Positions 1 to 9,813 of a stretch of DNA of 64,000 nucleotides are shown here, one piece after another. How positions within the stretch are numbered: the first letter of the stretch is position 1; each line of letters starts with the position of its first letter. Source of the DNA: Blautia luti (GTDB taxonomy: Bacteria; Bacillota; Clostridia; Lachnospirales; Lachnospiraceae). Position numbers and translations under genes: made by a program. Below the pieces are notes generated by a model. The model made no database searches and was not told the DNA's origin. It saw nothing but the letters and a program-made list of their open reading frames with translations. The stretch is taken from the NCBI RefSeq assembly GCF_033096465.1, contig NZ_AP028156.1, forward strand, positions 2,374,501-2,438,500, written 5' to 3'.

Positions 1-689
1 CTGCCTTTCATCATCCGGGCAGTTTCCCTTACCTCCCTGCAAAGTGATTCCACATATTCATCCGTCCTCTTCTCCCATACTTTCAGCGGATAGGAACTGA
101 AAGAACAGTAAAGACAGATGCTCGGGCAAAACGGAATCCCGATATACAGGCTGTACCCATTCTCATAATCAATGTCCTTAAGGATCTCTCTTTCTCTGTT
201 TGCAATGGTAATGGCAAGGGCAGTTTTCTGCGGGCTGACCAGATATTTCTCTCGCATTTCCTGTGCAGCCTCTGTATTCTTCATCCCTGACTCGATCATT
301 CCCATGGCCAGTTTGGCAGGGCGGATCCCTGTAAGGTTTCCCCACGGAAGTGTTCTTCCGGTCAGTTTCACCAACAGCTGATACAGGGCATATTTGATGC
401 TGTCCTTATTTTCTTTTCTTAATTTATGAGAATCTCTAATCTTCTCATCCCTGATCACAGCGGCACTTATCACGCCCTTGTTTTCGTCCCGTTCATATCT
501 GATCAGGTAACTGTCATTATCCCGTTCCACACGGAAGCGGAGGTCATACTCTGCTTCCTCATCTTCGTAAAGAGTATGTATCTCCGCTTCGGGATAAAAT
601 GCTTTGATCAGTTCATAAACATCATGTTCAAATTCTCTGTTCTCAAACAGAATGCCTATTTTATACAAATGGATTATACCTCTTTTCAT
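1..689 (-). CDS. hemZ: HemZ-type coproporphyrinogen dehydrogenase (radical SAM), 3' end outside window
   Basis: N-terminal 229 codons of a radical-SAM protein of the oxygen-independent coproporphyrinogen III oxidase family, HemZ branch (heme synthesis or a related tetrapyrrole role). The cluster motif CPSICLYC (CX3CX2C) follows YIGIPF about 45 residues before the window edge, behind a roughly 170-residue N-terminal region typical of HemZ. The family is about 490 residues long, so the second half is missing because of the window end. The ATG at 689 lies inside the last codons of the MBL hydrolase gene (29-bp overlap), which suggests translational coupling; no good ribosome site is visible. The order rel-MBL-hemZ is common in Lachnospiraceae. 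Enzyme activity is inferred from the family only. Confidence 0.85.
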   Translation of the reverse strand, partial: MKRGIIHLYKIGILFENREFEHDVYELIKAFYPEAEIHTLYEDEEAEYDLRFRVERDNDSYLIRYERDENKGVISAAVIRDEKIRDSHKLRKENKDSIKYALYQLLVKLTGRTLPWGNLTGIRPAKLAMGMIESGMKNTEAAQEMREKYLVSPQKTALAITIANREREILKDIDYENGYSLYIGIPFCPSICLYCSFSSYPLKVWEKRTDEYVESLCREVRETARMMKG

Positions 690-1290
690 AACCAATGGTG
701 GTAGATGCATCATGTCCCGGGAATACTTCTGTCTCCTCAGGCAGGGAATCCACCAGTTTATGCAGACTTCTGACAATGTCTGCGGTACTTCCTCCCGGGA
801 AGTCTGTTCTTCCTACAGAGCCGTAGAAAACTGTATCTCCACTGAAAAGTACATCTTCCTCTTCTATATAATAACAGCAGCTTCCTTTCGTATGTCCCGG
901 TGTATGGATTATCTGAATTGTAAATCCAGCCACCTGGAAAACTTCCAGATCATTCAGCAGTACATCCGGTATGATAGAACAGTTTTTGCCATAGTGTGCT
1001 GTCATGTTCACAGAAGGTTCACGAAGCATCTCTTCCTCCTGACGACAGGCATAGATCGGAATATTGTATTTTTCTTTCACTGCCTGTGCCGCCATAATAT
1101 GATCAAAATGTCCATGTGTCAGCAGGATCGCTGCGGGCTTTCCACCCATCTGTATCACTTTCTCATAAATTTTCTCCGGGAAATCAGCCGGATCTATCAC
1201 AATCATTTCACCTGTAGTTTTATTCTTCAGAAAATAACAGTTTGTATATACAGGACCCAGGATGCATTTCTGCAGTTCTAAATTCTTCAT
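661..1290 (-). CDS. MBL-fold metallo-hydrolase (glyoxalase II-like)
   Basis: A 209-residue single-domain metallo-beta-lactamase-fold hydrolase. Metal ligands are visible as THGHFDH near residue 60, the PGHT histidine near 132, the SGD aspartate near 150 and a final PGHD histidine near 193. This is the pattern of hydroxyacylglutathione hydrolase-like proteins; the true substrate is unknown, and many Clostridia lack glutathione. The size is normal for the short form. An AAAGGA ribosome site sits before ATG 1290. It lies 35 bp behind rel and overlaps hemZ, so it is probably part of the apt-rel-MBL-hemZ transcript. Confidence 0.88.
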   Translation of the reverse strand: MKNLELQKCILGPVYTNCYFLKNKTTGEMIVIDPADFPEKIYEKVIQMGGKPAAILLTHGHFDHIMAAQAVKEKYNIPIYACRQEEEMLREPSVNMTAHYGKNCSIIPDVLLNDLEVFQVAGFTIQIIHTPGHTKGSCCYYIEEEDVLFSGDTVFYGSVGRTDFPGGSTADIVRSLHKLVDSLPEETEVFPGHDASTTIGYEKRYNPFV

Positions 1291-1325
1291 AGAAATTCCT
1301 TTCTTTTATACCTTGCGGATTCTTA

Positions 1326-3656
1326 TCAGCCGGTAGTTCTCTCTACATCAATAATACTGTCTACCTGACGTATCTTTTCGATCAGAGATCTTAATTCCTC
1401 TTTGCTTCCGATTTCAAAGCTCATGGAGATCGTCGCCTTTTCCTGTTTATTCGTACGGCTGTTAATACTTCTCAGATCTATCTTACGTTCTGTAAAGATC
1501 TTGGACAGGTCCACAAGAAGACCTGTTCTGTTGTTGGCATAAACCTGGATCTCCGCCATGTATTTCTCAGCCTGTTTCGTATCCGGCTGCTGCCATTCCG
1601 CCTCGATCAGACGTGTACGATCCATCTCTGACATATTCAGCACATTGATACAGTCTGTACGGTGAATAGTAATTCCACGTCCTCTGGTAACAAATCCCAC
1701 AATCTCATCCCCTGGAATAGGATTACAGCACTTGGAGAAACGTACTGCCACATCATGGATTCCTTTTACCACAATGCCGCTTTTGTTCTTCGTAATATGA
1801 AGTTTCTCCTGGGTCTCCCCTGCCGCTTCCAGAACCTGCTCATCTGTGAGGTTCTTTTTGTTTTCTTTATCATAGGCTTCAACCAGCTTATTGAAGACCT
1901 GTCCCTCTTTCAGACCACCATGACCGATAGCAGCCAGAACAGATTCCCAGTCACGGAAACCATATTTATGCATAACAGCATCCTGATACTGAGGTTTCGT
2001 GTAATTCACAATCTTAAATCCCTTGGCTCTGGCATACTGGGTCAGCATTTCCTTACCTTTAAGAATGTTATCTTCCTTCAATTCTTTCTTGAACCACTGG
2101 TTGATCTTGTTCTTCGCCTGGGTACTCTTTACCAGTTTCAGCCAGTCACGGCTTGGTCCCTGAGAATTCTGGGAAGTGATGATCTCGATCCTGTCGCCGT
2201 TTTTAATCTGATATTCAATAGGAACAAGTTTGCCGTTTACTCTGGCACCCACCATCTTATTTCCTACTGCGCTGTGCACACTGTAGGCAAAATCTACAGG
2301 TGTGGAACCGCTTGGAAGGGTTTTTACATCTCCCTGAGGCGTAAAACAGTAAACACTGTCTGCAAAAAGATCCAGGTCATTCTTCAGAAGGCTCATGAAC
2401 TCTTTATTATCAGACATATCCCTCTGCCACTCCAGGATCTGGCGTAGCCAGTTCAGTTTCTCTTCCTCACTCTTGCCTACCGGTGCTTTGCCATCCGAGG
2501 ATTCTTTATATTTCCAGTGAGCGGCAATACCATATTCTGCAGTCTTATGCATTTCAAAAGTACGGATCTGGATTTCGAAAGGCTGTCCATTAGGTCCGAT
2601 CAGTGTGGTATGCAGAGACTGATACATGTTCGGTTTCGGCATTGCAATATAATCTTTGAATCTTCCGGGAATCGGCTTGTACATCTCGTGAATGACACCA
2701 AGAGCTGCATAACAGTCCTTAACTGTGTCTACCAGAATACGTACTGCAAAAAGATCGTAGATCTGATCGATGGTCTTGTCCTGATTGACCATCTTCTTAT
2801 AAATACTGAAGAAATGTTTCACACGCCCGTCTACCTGCGCTTTAATGTTGGCATCGTCCATGTGTTTCTTGACTTCTTTTACAATGGCACCTACGAATTG
2901 TTCTCTTTCACTCTTTCGCAGGGCAATCTTCTCTACCAGATCGTAATAGACGTCCGGTTTCAGATATTTCAGTGACAGGTCATCCAGTTCTACCTTGATC
3001 TTGGATATACCCAGACGCATGGCAATGGGAGCATAGATGTCCATGGTTTCTCTGGCTTTCTCCTGCTGTTTCTCAGGGCGCATATACTGCAGAGTACGCA
3101 TATTGTGGAGACGGTCTGCCAGCTTGATAAGGATAACCCTGATGTCTTTTGCCATGGCAAGGAACATCTTTCGCAGATTCTCTGCCTGAACTTCTACTTT
3201 ATCCGCGGAATAGGACAGCTGTCCCAGTTTGGTAACACCATCTACAAGAAGTGCTACCTCTGAGCCAAACTCCTTTTCCACTTCTTCATAGGTCATCCAG
3301 GTATCCTCCACCGCATCATGGAGAAGGCCGGCCACAATCGTTTCTTTGTCAAGTTCCAGATCTGCCAGAATGATTGCTACGCAAAGCGGGTGAATGATAT
3401 ATGGCTCTCCGGACTTTCTTTTCTGTCCTTCATGAGCTTCACTCGCAACTCTGTATGCTTTCTCGATCATGGAGATGTCTGTTGACGGATGATACTTCCG
3501 GACACTGTTTATCAGTTCTTCATAAAGTACCTCCGGACTTGTAAAATCGTGCATAGTCTTTACTGCCGCATCTGCTTTCTTTACAGATTCCAGTTTCTCT
3601 TTCTCAACCTGCATTTCATCTTTCTTTGCTTCTGTACTCTTCGTTATCTCTGCCAT
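1326..3656 (-). CDS. relA: Bifunctional (p)ppGpp synthetase/hydrolase Rel
   Basis: A 776-residue long RSH enzyme that makes and degrades (p)ppGpp in the stringent response. Visible in order: an HD hydrolase domain with LLHDAVEDT near residue 120, the synthetase domain (RFKDYIAMPKPNMYQSLHTT and EIQIRTFEMH, about 320-390), a TGS domain (FTPQGDVKTLPSGSTPVDFA), a zinc-finger/conserved-cysteine region (FSKCCNPIPGD) and a C-terminal ACT domain. Both catalytic halves keep their signature residues, so both activities are expected. I start at ATG 3656, 5 bp after GGTGGGAG; a reading 9 residues longer has no ribosome site. It follows apt by 37 bp in one operon. Confidence 0.96.
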   Translation of the reverse strand: MAEITKSTEAKKDEMQVEKEKLESVKKADAAVKTMHDFTSPEVLYEELINSVRKYHPSTDISMIEKAYRVASEAHEGQKRKSGEPYIIHPLCVAIILADLELDKETIVAGLLHDAVEDTWMTYEEVEKEFGSEVALLVDGVTKLGQLSYSADKVEVQAENLRKMFLAMAKDIRVILIKLADRLHNMRTLQYMRPEKQQEKARETMDIYAPIAMRLGISKIKVELDDLSLKYLKPDVYYDLVEKIALRKSEREQFVGAIVKEVKKHMDDANIKAQVDGRVKHFFSIYKKMVNQDKTIDQIYDLFAVRILVDTVKDCYAALGVIHEMYKPIPGRFKDYIAMPKPNMYQSLHTTLIGPNGQPFEIQIRTFEMHKTAEYGIAAHWKYKESSDGKAPVGKSEEEKLNWLRQILEWQRDMSDNKEFMSLLKNDLDLFADSVYCFTPQGDVKTLPSGSTPVDFAYSVHSAVGNKMVGARVNGKLVPIEYQIKNGDRIEIITSQNSQGPSRDWLKLVKSTQAKNKINQWFKKELKEDNILKGKEMLTQYARAKGFKIVNYTKPQYQDAVMHKYGFRDWESVLAAIGHGGLKEGQVFNKLVEAYDKENKKNLTDEQVLEAAGETQEKLHITKNKSGIVVKGIHDVAVRFSKCCNPIPGDEIVGFVTRGRGITIHRTDCINVLNMSEMDRTRLIEAEWQQPDTKQAEKYMAEIQVYANNRTGLLVDLSKIFTERKIDLRSINSRTNKQEKATISMSFEIGSKEELRSLIEKIRQVDSIIDVERTTG

Positions 3657-3693
3657 ATGCTCCCACCTGCCTGTCCTGCACAATCAGCTGTGC

Positions 3694-4218
3694 TTATTTA
3701 CCATCGTAGCAAATTACGGATGCTACATCATATCCCTTCAGTCTCTCGCGTCCTTTTAATCCTGCAAGTTCCATAAGAAATACAACTTTCACTACTTCTC
3801 CGCCAAGCTGTTCTACAAGCTTGATGGCTGCTTCAATGGTACCGCCTGTTGCGATCAGATCATCGATAATGGCAACCTTCTGGCCTGGTTTGATGGAATC
3901 TTTATGCATCTCGATCTCTGCACTGCCGTATTCCAGGTCATAGCTTGCAGATACTGTTTCACATGGAAGTTTTCCTTTCTTGCGGATCGGCACAAATGGT
4001 TTATGAAGATTATATGCAATCGGAACTCCGAAGATAAATCCTCTGGATTCTGTACCTGCGATCACATCCACGTCAAGGCCTTTCAGACATTCCTGCATGG
4101 AATCGATTGCCAGCTGCAAACCGTCTGCATCCTGCAGAACACTTGTAATATCTCTGAAAATAATTCCCGGTTCCGGGAAATCCGGTATGCTTCTTACGTA
4201 TTCTTCAATTTTTTTCAT
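3694..4218 (-). CDS. apt: Adenine phosphoribosyltransferase
   Basis: A 174-residue type I phosphoribosyltransferase that converts adenine and PRPP to AMP in purine salvage. The PRPP loop VAIIDDLIATGGT lies near residue 120, and PDFPEPGIIFRDIT near the N-terminus is the Apt hood. Length is standard. ATG 4218 is preceded by GGAGG with 8 bp spacing; an in-frame TTG five codons upstream contains the ribosome site itself and is unlikely. It is the first gene of apt-rel-MBL-hemZ and has its own promoter just upstream. In relatives it usually follows recJ directly; here an IS remnant separates them. Confidence 0.96.
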   Translation of the reverse strand: MKKIEEYVRSIPDFPEPGIIFRDITSVLQDADGLQLAIDSMQECLKGLDVDVIAGTESRGFIFGVPIAYNLHKPFVPIRKKGKLPCETVSASYDLEYGSAEIEMHKDSIKPGQKVAIIDDLIATGGTIEAAIKLVEQLGGEVVKVVFLMELAGLKGRERLKGYDVASVICYDGK

Positions 4219-4291
4219 CTTAATTTCCTCCAAAGCTTTATAATCTATGAATAAAAATACTTTTTTATATAATAAATCATAAATATTTTAT

Positions 4292-4320
4292 AGTATAGCA
4301 CCTTTTTATTTCAGAATCAA
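4292..4320 (-). promoter_or_regulatory. Sigma-A promoter of apt-rel operon
   Basis: On the minus strand TTGATT, a 17-bp spacer and TATACT match a vegetative promoter, 74 bp upstream of the apt start. It lies between apt and the inserted IS element, so the operon keeps a promoter independent of recJ. Confidence 0.7.
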
Positions 4321-4363
4321 TCCTTAGAGCAGCGCGTCTTTCTTCCTGAACAATTATTGGGTT

Positions 4364-5468
4364 GTTACTGTTCACTCCCAATGTCATTTACTTAAGAGCA
4401 AAATAATAGAAATATATCCGCCAAGCGCTATAGGCTTAGTATATTTAAGGATTTATCTAAAAACGGATGCATCTTGTTTGACAAAAAGTAGTTCTTTATA
4501 GCTGTTATTTTTCTTAATGCAACAAAAATATTGGAAAACATCTGTTTATGGGTAACCTTAATAAAGGTAAGCAAAAATTTATATTTTACTTCCCGTTTAT
4601 CGATAAAAGGTCTATATTAATTATGAGCAGTTATCATTATCGGTAACAAAAGCTCATAGGTAGTTTGAACCTGGCTTGGCGGCAAAAGGTTCTATTAGGC
4701 CTGATTGCTCTGGCAAACACTTCCTGAACGATATATGTATATTTTTTACTATGGAATGCTTTCAGGCATAACGGATATTTTAAATCACGGTATGCATTTT
4801 CCTGTGTCCATCGGAGATGATAGAGTTCCTTGAGGTCATCCATATCAAATTCAATATCAGGAAGATTTGTAATCAGATTTTCATAAATGCCTGGTGCAAT
4901 CACAATTCGGACAATCCGTAAGGATAGCAGATATTCTGTGAAGGTTTCCGAAATAAAATCCATTGGAACATCTTTACAGATATAACGGTAGTTCTGCAAA
5001 AGTTCCCATAGTGCATTATCTTTTAATTTTGCACGCTGGTGATAGAAAGCGGCTTTTGATGGTGTTTCATCCGTGCGTCCGAAGAAATGGTAAAGTTCTT
5101 CTCTTAAACAGTCATCTTCCATGGTCAGTAAAAGAAGAAGGAAATCATGAAAGCCAATTTTTCTGTTACGAGTAAAATCTTTATCCGGATGGACCGCAAA
5201 GTTTTCAGGTGTTTGGGAAAGTTCGTCAATGGATGCCATAAGCATCTGTTTCATCAAATTTGAATAAGTCATTTTTGCTTCCTTAGTTAGATGATAAATC
5301 GTAAATACGTTTCTAACTAATTGGCTTTTTTTCTGATGTCAATCAGAAAAAATCCGCACAAAATTGATGTAATGTCAAGAAATTTTTGAGTTACTGGTAA
5401 GAAAAAAGGAAATTCCTTTTTTAGTAAGAAATTTCCCTAAGTAAATGACATTGCCTGTGAACAATAAC
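4364..5468 (-). mobile_element. IS4-family deletion derivative, 1,105 bp
   Basis: The ends are imperfect inverted repeats of about 31 bp: 4364-4394 and 5438-5468 share GTTA(C/T)TGTTCAC and CAATGTCATTTACTTA, differing at a few bases. The element contains one rearranged transposase reading frame. It sits 29 bp behind the recJ stop and 43 bp upstream of the apt promoter, so it splits a normally continuous gene run without breaking a gene. The missing transposase core means it cannot move by itself; a full-length relative in the genome could mobilise it. Confidence 0.85.
4637..5272 (-). pseudogene. IS4-family transposase with internal deletion
   Basis: A 211-residue frame where the family has about 440. 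The N-terminal part (residues 1-90) and the YREK region are joined in frame: residues near 150 read YHLRWTQENAYRDLK, the IS4 signature Y-x2-R-x3-E-x6-K with the third catalytic acid. The central portion carrying the two catalytic aspartates is absent; the joint lies near ALWELLQNYRYICKDV. After EVFAR the C-terminus also departs from the family, so there is probably a second deletion or shift. It should be inactive. Confidence 0.82.
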
Positions 5469-5497
5469 ATTGGGTTACTGCCCACTCCATGCCACTC

Positions 5498-7210
5498 CTA
5501 ACAATAATTCTGAATTACGATCTGAATGCTTTCACGTCCCCGGAAAATGTTGATCTCCGGATAGTAAGTTACAGAAATACTGTCTTTCCCATCTATAAAT
5601 CTTACGAATTCTTCTGCTTCCCCGAAGTATACCCCATCCATAACTGTACCTGACGGATCCATAAGTTTTACTTTTGCCACATTTCGGTTTTTCCCGAACA
5701 CCCTGCTTTCCAGAACACGAAGTCCTTTCTGGGCAAAAACCGGCTTGGTATTTCCTTTTCCAAAAGGTTCCAGTAAAGAGATCTGCTCTATCAGCTCTCT
5801 GGTTATATAAGAAACAGGCATCGGTACATCTATGATCACTTTTGGGCGCAGATCTTCTTCTGTAAGGGTACAGTTTTCATTTAACCGTCTTCTGAATTCT
5901 TCTACATTTTTTTCTTCCATGGAAAGGCCTGCTGCCATAGGATGACCGCCGAACTGTGTCATCAGATCCGCGCACTTTACCAGTTCTTCAAACATGGAAT
6001 AGCCTTCTATGGAACGGCCGCTTCCCTTTATCCCGGTCTCTCCCCTGGTCAGTACAATTGATGGTCTGTGATACTTTTCCCTGATCCTTCCTGCAATGAT
6101 CCCTGCAATACTTTCGTGACAGTCCGGCAGGAAGATCACAAGCACTCTGTCCTGACCGAGGGATGTCGTTTCCACCATCTGGATGGCTTCTTCTTTTCCT
6201 TTCTCTGTCAGTGCTTTTCGGCTTTGGTTTAAAGCTGTCAGATCACCTGCAAGTCTGGCGGCTTTCTCCCTGTCTTTTGCATTCAGAAGAGCCAGGGAAC
6301 GTGCAGCTGTATCCAGCCTGCCGCTTGCATTGATGCAGGGACCAAGTACAAATCCCACATGATAAGAAGTGATTTTCATATCCTCCAGTCCATTGGCACG
6401 GATCAGTTCTCTCAATCCGATATTCTCAGTGTCCTTTAAACGTCTCAGTCCCTCTTTTACCAAAATACGGTTTTCTCCCTGAAGATCCATCACATCTCCT
6501 ACTGTTGCAATCGCTGCAAGTTCATAATAATCCTCCAGTTCTTTCCTCGAGATTCCATATTCTTCATACAGTGCAATGATCAGTTTAAAGGCAACCACTG
6601 CACCACAAAGTCCTTTTTCCGGATAATCACAGTCGGACTGCTTCGGATTGAGGATTGCGTTGGCCGGAGGCAGGAGCACCTGCCGTGTCCCGTTTATTTC
6701 CCTGTATGGAATCTCATGATGATCCGTTACGATCACCGTCATATTCTTTTTTCTTGCCATATCTATTTCCGCTGCAGCTGCAATTCCATTGTCACAGGTA
6801 ACGATCGTATCGATCCCGTCCTCTTCTGCCCTGTTGATCAGGTGTTCATGGATTCCGTATCCGTCTGCTACTCTGTCCGGAATATAAGTATCCACTTTCC
6901 CACCAATCCTTGTAAGTCCTTTTAGCAGTACATAAGTGGAAGTAACACCATCTATATCATAATCTCCAATGATTCGTATCTTAGCCTGTGCAGATATTTT
7001 CTCCTTCAGAATATCCACGGCTTTTCTCATATCCTTCATCAGCCACGGAGATGGAAGGTCTTCTATGGTTCCTGTCAGATACTCCCTGATTTTCGATTCG
7101 TCTGTCACATCCCTGTTTCTGATCAGCCTGGCAATCACCGGATCAATATGAAACTTTTCTCCAATTGCCTGAAAATCTGCTCTCTTAGCTGTCACTACCC
7201 ATTTTTCCAT
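5498..7210 (-). CDS. recJ: Single-stranded-DNA-specific exonuclease RecJ
   Basis: A 570-residue DHH-family 5'-3' exonuclease used in recombination and repair. Visible are motif I GDYDIDGVTSTY near residue 85, the DHH motif VTDHHE near 160, motif IV region GPCINASGRLDTA near 290, and the DHHA1 signature QFGGHPMAAGLSM near 425, followed by the OB-like C-terminal domain. Length is normal. GGAG stands 8 bp before ATG 7210. It is downstream of secDF, separated by a hairpin terminator, and its 3' neighbour is the IS remnant. Confidence 0.95.
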   Translation of the reverse strand: MEKWVVTAKRADFQAIGEKFHIDPVIARLIRNRDVTDESKIREYLTGTIEDLPSPWLMKDMRKAVDILKEKISAQAKIRIIGDYDIDGVTSTYVLLKGLTRIGGKVDTYIPDRVADGYGIHEHLINRAEEDGIDTIVTCDNGIAAAAEIDMARKKNMTVIVTDHHEIPYREINGTRQVLLPPANAILNPKQSDCDYPEKGLCGAVVAFKLIIALYEEYGISRKELEDYYELAAIATVGDVMDLQGENRILVKEGLRRLKDTENIGLRELIRANGLEDMKITSYHVGFVLGPCINASGRLDTAARSLALLNAKDREKAARLAGDLTALNQSRKALTEKGKEEAIQMVETTSLGQDRVLVIFLPDCHESIAGIIAGRIREKYHRPSIVLTRGETGIKGSGRSIEGYSMFEELVKCADLMTQFGGHPMAAGLSMEEKNVEEFRRRLNENCTLTEEDLRPKVIIDVPMPVSYITRELIEQISLLEPFGKGNTKPVFAQKGLRVLESRVFGKNRNVAKVKLMDPSGTVMDGVYFGEAEEFVRFIDGKDSISVTYYPEINIFRGRESIQIVIQNYC

Positions 7211-7241
7211 CTGATATTCTCCTGCATATCTTTATTATATA

Positions 7242-7275
7242 AAATATCCCGGGGCATTGCTGCCTCGGGATATTT
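7242..7275 (-). terminator. Hairpin terminator between secDF and recJ
   Basis: AAATATCCCG (7242-7251) pairs perfectly with CGGGATATTT (7266-7275) around a 14-base loop. On the minus strand it is followed by a T-rich tract, so it probably ends or attenuates the secDF transcript 15 bp after the stop. Confidence 0.6.
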
Positions 7276-7290
7276 ATGTGTCATATCTGT

Positions 7291-9702
7291 TTATTTCTGT
7301 TCCTGTTCATTCTGCTGATCCTTTGCAGCTTCCTCTGCTGCCAGACGCTCAGCTACTCTTTTTCTGTTTTTCTTCTTTGGCTGAGTCGGATCTTTCTGTG
7401 ATACATCACGGGCTTTTTTCTGTTTGGAAGAAGAATTTCCGGCTGTGGAAGCTGTGGCAATTGCCGGCTGTCCTTTTCCTGTGAATTTCTTCTTCATTAC
7501 ATACCACAATGCACCTGTAATACATACAGAAGAATATGCACCAACAAGAACACCAACCATCAGAGGTGCTGCGAATTCACGGATAGAAGAAACTCCCATA
7601 ACGTAAAGAACAGCTACCATAATGAAAGTTGTGAAAGAAGTATAAATACTTCTTGTAAGTGTCTGAGTGATACTTGTATTTACGATCTCTTCCAGTTTCT
7701 CACGGGAACCGCTGTGCAGGTTCTCACGGATACGGTCGAAGATAACGATTGTTGCGTTGATCGAGTAACCTACAATAGTAAGCATGCATGCAATAAATGT
7801 ATTACCTACGGATACTCTGGCAATTGCATAGAATGCAAGTACAACCAGGACGTCATGAAGAAGTGCAAGTACCGCACTGCTTGCAAAACGGATATCTTTA
7901 AATCTGAACCAGATGTAAAGAAGCATGCAGATTGTAGCTACGATAACGGCTACGATGGCATCACGGCGCATCTCACTACTTACGGTAGAAGAAATACTCT
8001 CTGTGGAGATTGTGCTCTCATCTACACCGAATTTCTCAACCAGCGCGTTCTGAAGAGCTTCACGCTCGCTCTGATTCAGAGAACGTGTCTTGATCACCAC
8101 CTGATTGGTTCCCACTACCTTTGTAGGCTGAACGTTCTTGTCGCCTGTTACCTCTTCTACAACAGGAGTTACTTCAGAGTCAATGGTCTTAATGTCCATA
8201 TCTTCGTTAAATGTAACTGTTGTAGAGGTACCGCCTGAAAACTCAAGGCTGTAATTTAATGCTTTGTTTCCTGCATGTGAATTTGCGAGCATCGCTACTG
8301 GTCCGCAAAGGATCAGGATAATGGAAATAATGAAGAATACTTTCTTCTTTCCAAGGAAATTAATTGATTTGCATGCCTTTGTAGATCCGTAGAACTTCGG
8401 ATCACGTACACCAACTGCATAAAGTGCATTCACTACAAATCTGGATACAACCAGTGCTGTAAACATGGAGATCACGATACCAAGGGCAAGCGTATAAGCA
8501 AATCCCTTAACTGTACCGGAACCAAGCCACATCAGCACGAAAGATGCGATCAAAGTTGTAATGTTTCCATCGAAGATTGCGGAGAAAGCTTTGCTGAAAC
8601 CGGATTTGATGGAATTTCTTACAGATACCCCTGCGCCGATCTCCTCTCGGATACGTGCATAAATAATAACGTTGGCATCCACCGCCATACCGATACCAAG
8701 GATGATACCCGCGATACCCGGCAGGGTAAGGGTAATGTCAAAGGCATTCAGTGTGATCAGCATTAATGAGGTATAAAGGATCAGTGCAACACCTGCAACT
8801 ACACCAGGTGCACGGTATGCAATGATCATGAAGATAATAACAATGATCAGACCGATCGCACCTGCAAGAACACTTGTGGAGATTGCTTCTTCACCAAGCT
8901 GTGCAGCTACAACGCTGGAACGAAGTTCTTCCAGTTCCAGTCCCAGGGAACCGATACGGATATAAGAAGCAAGGTTCTGCGCTTCTTCCAGATCAGACAT
9001 TCCACTGATCTGTGCTTTTCCACCGGAGATCTCTTCATTTACGTTCGGAGCACTGATGATATTGTTATCATATACAATGGCGATCTGTTTGCCTACGTTA
9101 TTCTTTGTAGCTTCGGCAAATTTCTCTTTACCGCTGTTGTCGCCGTCAGAAGTAAGTGTAAGGCTTACTACGTATTCTTTGGCACTTGTGCTCTGATTCT
9201 GGATGGCACCGCCCTGTGCATCTGCCACATCAGAACCTTCCAGAACAACACTTCCGGATTCTTTGATCTCATCCATACTTCTGGATAGAACATACCCATC
9301 CTGTCCTGTAGTAAAGTTCTGGTTTCCGTCAGCATCTTCTTTTGTGATGAAATACAGGGAACCTGGTTTACCCAGATCATTCAGAATAGTATCTGCATCT
9401 GTAACACCAGGGATCTCAACTGTAATACGGTCTGATCCTTCCTGGTATACCTGAGCCTCTGTACTGTACTGCTCTACACGCTTCTGGAGCTTGTAGATAG
9501 TATCTGACATTTCTTCGCTTGTCGGATTGCTCTCCTTGGCCTGGTAGGTAATGCTGACACCACCAGCAAGATCAAGACCTGTGTTGATATGTTTTGCTGC
9601 ACCGGTTCCGGTAGGACCGATACCTACGGCTGCAGTAAAGCAAAAGAACACAGTCAGGATCAGTGTCAGAAGCAGCACTACGATTCCTTTACTTTTTTTC
9701 AT
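7291..9702 (-). CDS. secDF: Fused protein translocase subunit SecDF
   Basis: An 803-residue fusion of SecD and SecF, the proton-driven accessory subunits that help pull exported proteins through SecYEG. The N-terminus has a membrane segment (residues 7-27) and the SecD D1 motif GLDLAGGVSI; a periplasmic-type domain and six-helix half follow, with DANVIIYARIREE in the middle. SecF begins near residue 455 with SLEFSGGTS and has INATIVIFDRIREN later. The C-terminal tail of about 60 residues is rich in Lys, Gln and Glu and looks disordered. An AAGGGA site precedes ATG 9702. It lies 111 bp after scfB. Confidence 0.95.
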   Translation of the reverse strand: MKKSKGIVVLLLTLILTVFFCFTAAVGIGPTGTGAAKHINTGLDLAGGVSITYQAKESNPTSEEMSDTIYKLQKRVEQYSTEAQVYQEGSDRITVEIPGVTDADTILNDLGKPGSLYFITKEDADGNQNFTTGQDGYVLSRSMDEIKESGSVVLEGSDVADAQGGAIQNQSTSAKEYVVSLTLTSDGDNSGKEKFAEATKNNVGKQIAIVYDNNIISAPNVNEEISGGKAQISGMSDLEEAQNLASYIRIGSLGLELEELRSSVVAAQLGEEAISTSVLAGAIGLIIVIIFMIIAYRAPGVVAGVALILYTSLMLITLNAFDITLTLPGIAGIILGIGMAVDANVIIYARIREEIGAGVSVRNSIKSGFSKAFSAIFDGNITTLIASFVLMWLGSGTVKGFAYTLALGIVISMFTALVVSRFVVNALYAVGVRDPKFYGSTKACKSINFLGKKKVFFIISIILILCGPVAMLANSHAGNKALNYSLEFSGGTSTTVTFNEDMDIKTIDSEVTPVVEEVTGDKNVQPTKVVGTNQVVIKTRSLNQSEREALQNALVEKFGVDESTISTESISSTVSSEMRRDAIVAVIVATICMLLYIWFRFKDIRFASSAVLALLHDVLVVLAFYAIARVSVGNTFIACMLTIVGYSINATIVIFDRIRENLHSGSREKLEEIVNTSITQTLTRSIYTSFTTFIMVAVLYVMGVSSIREFAAPLMVGVLVGAYSSVCITGALWYVMKKKFTGKGQPAIATASTAGNSSSKQKKARDVSQKDPTQPKKKNRKRVAERLAAEEAAKDQQNEQEQK

Positions 9703-9813
9703 AGTTCTTTTCCCTTCTTGATTTTTTGTCCGCGGTCATGTCCGTCCGCCTGCCAGCCATTTTCTGTTATGATAATAGCCGACGGCGGTATCAGCCAGAC
9801 AGATTCCTGTCCG

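Larger units (their letters stand above)
4356..5476. repeat. 8-bp target-site duplication ATTGGGTT flanking the IS
   Basis: ATTGGGTT occurs at 4356-4363 and again at 5469-5476, exactly abutting the two inverted-repeat ends. This is the footprint of transposition and fixes the element borders to the base. Perfect copies argue for a fairly recent insertion. Confidence 0.85.

Noticed and set aside
1662..2447. Plus-strand frame opposite rel as a gene
   Set aside because: Shadow of the rel coding sequence, without family similarity or ribosome site.
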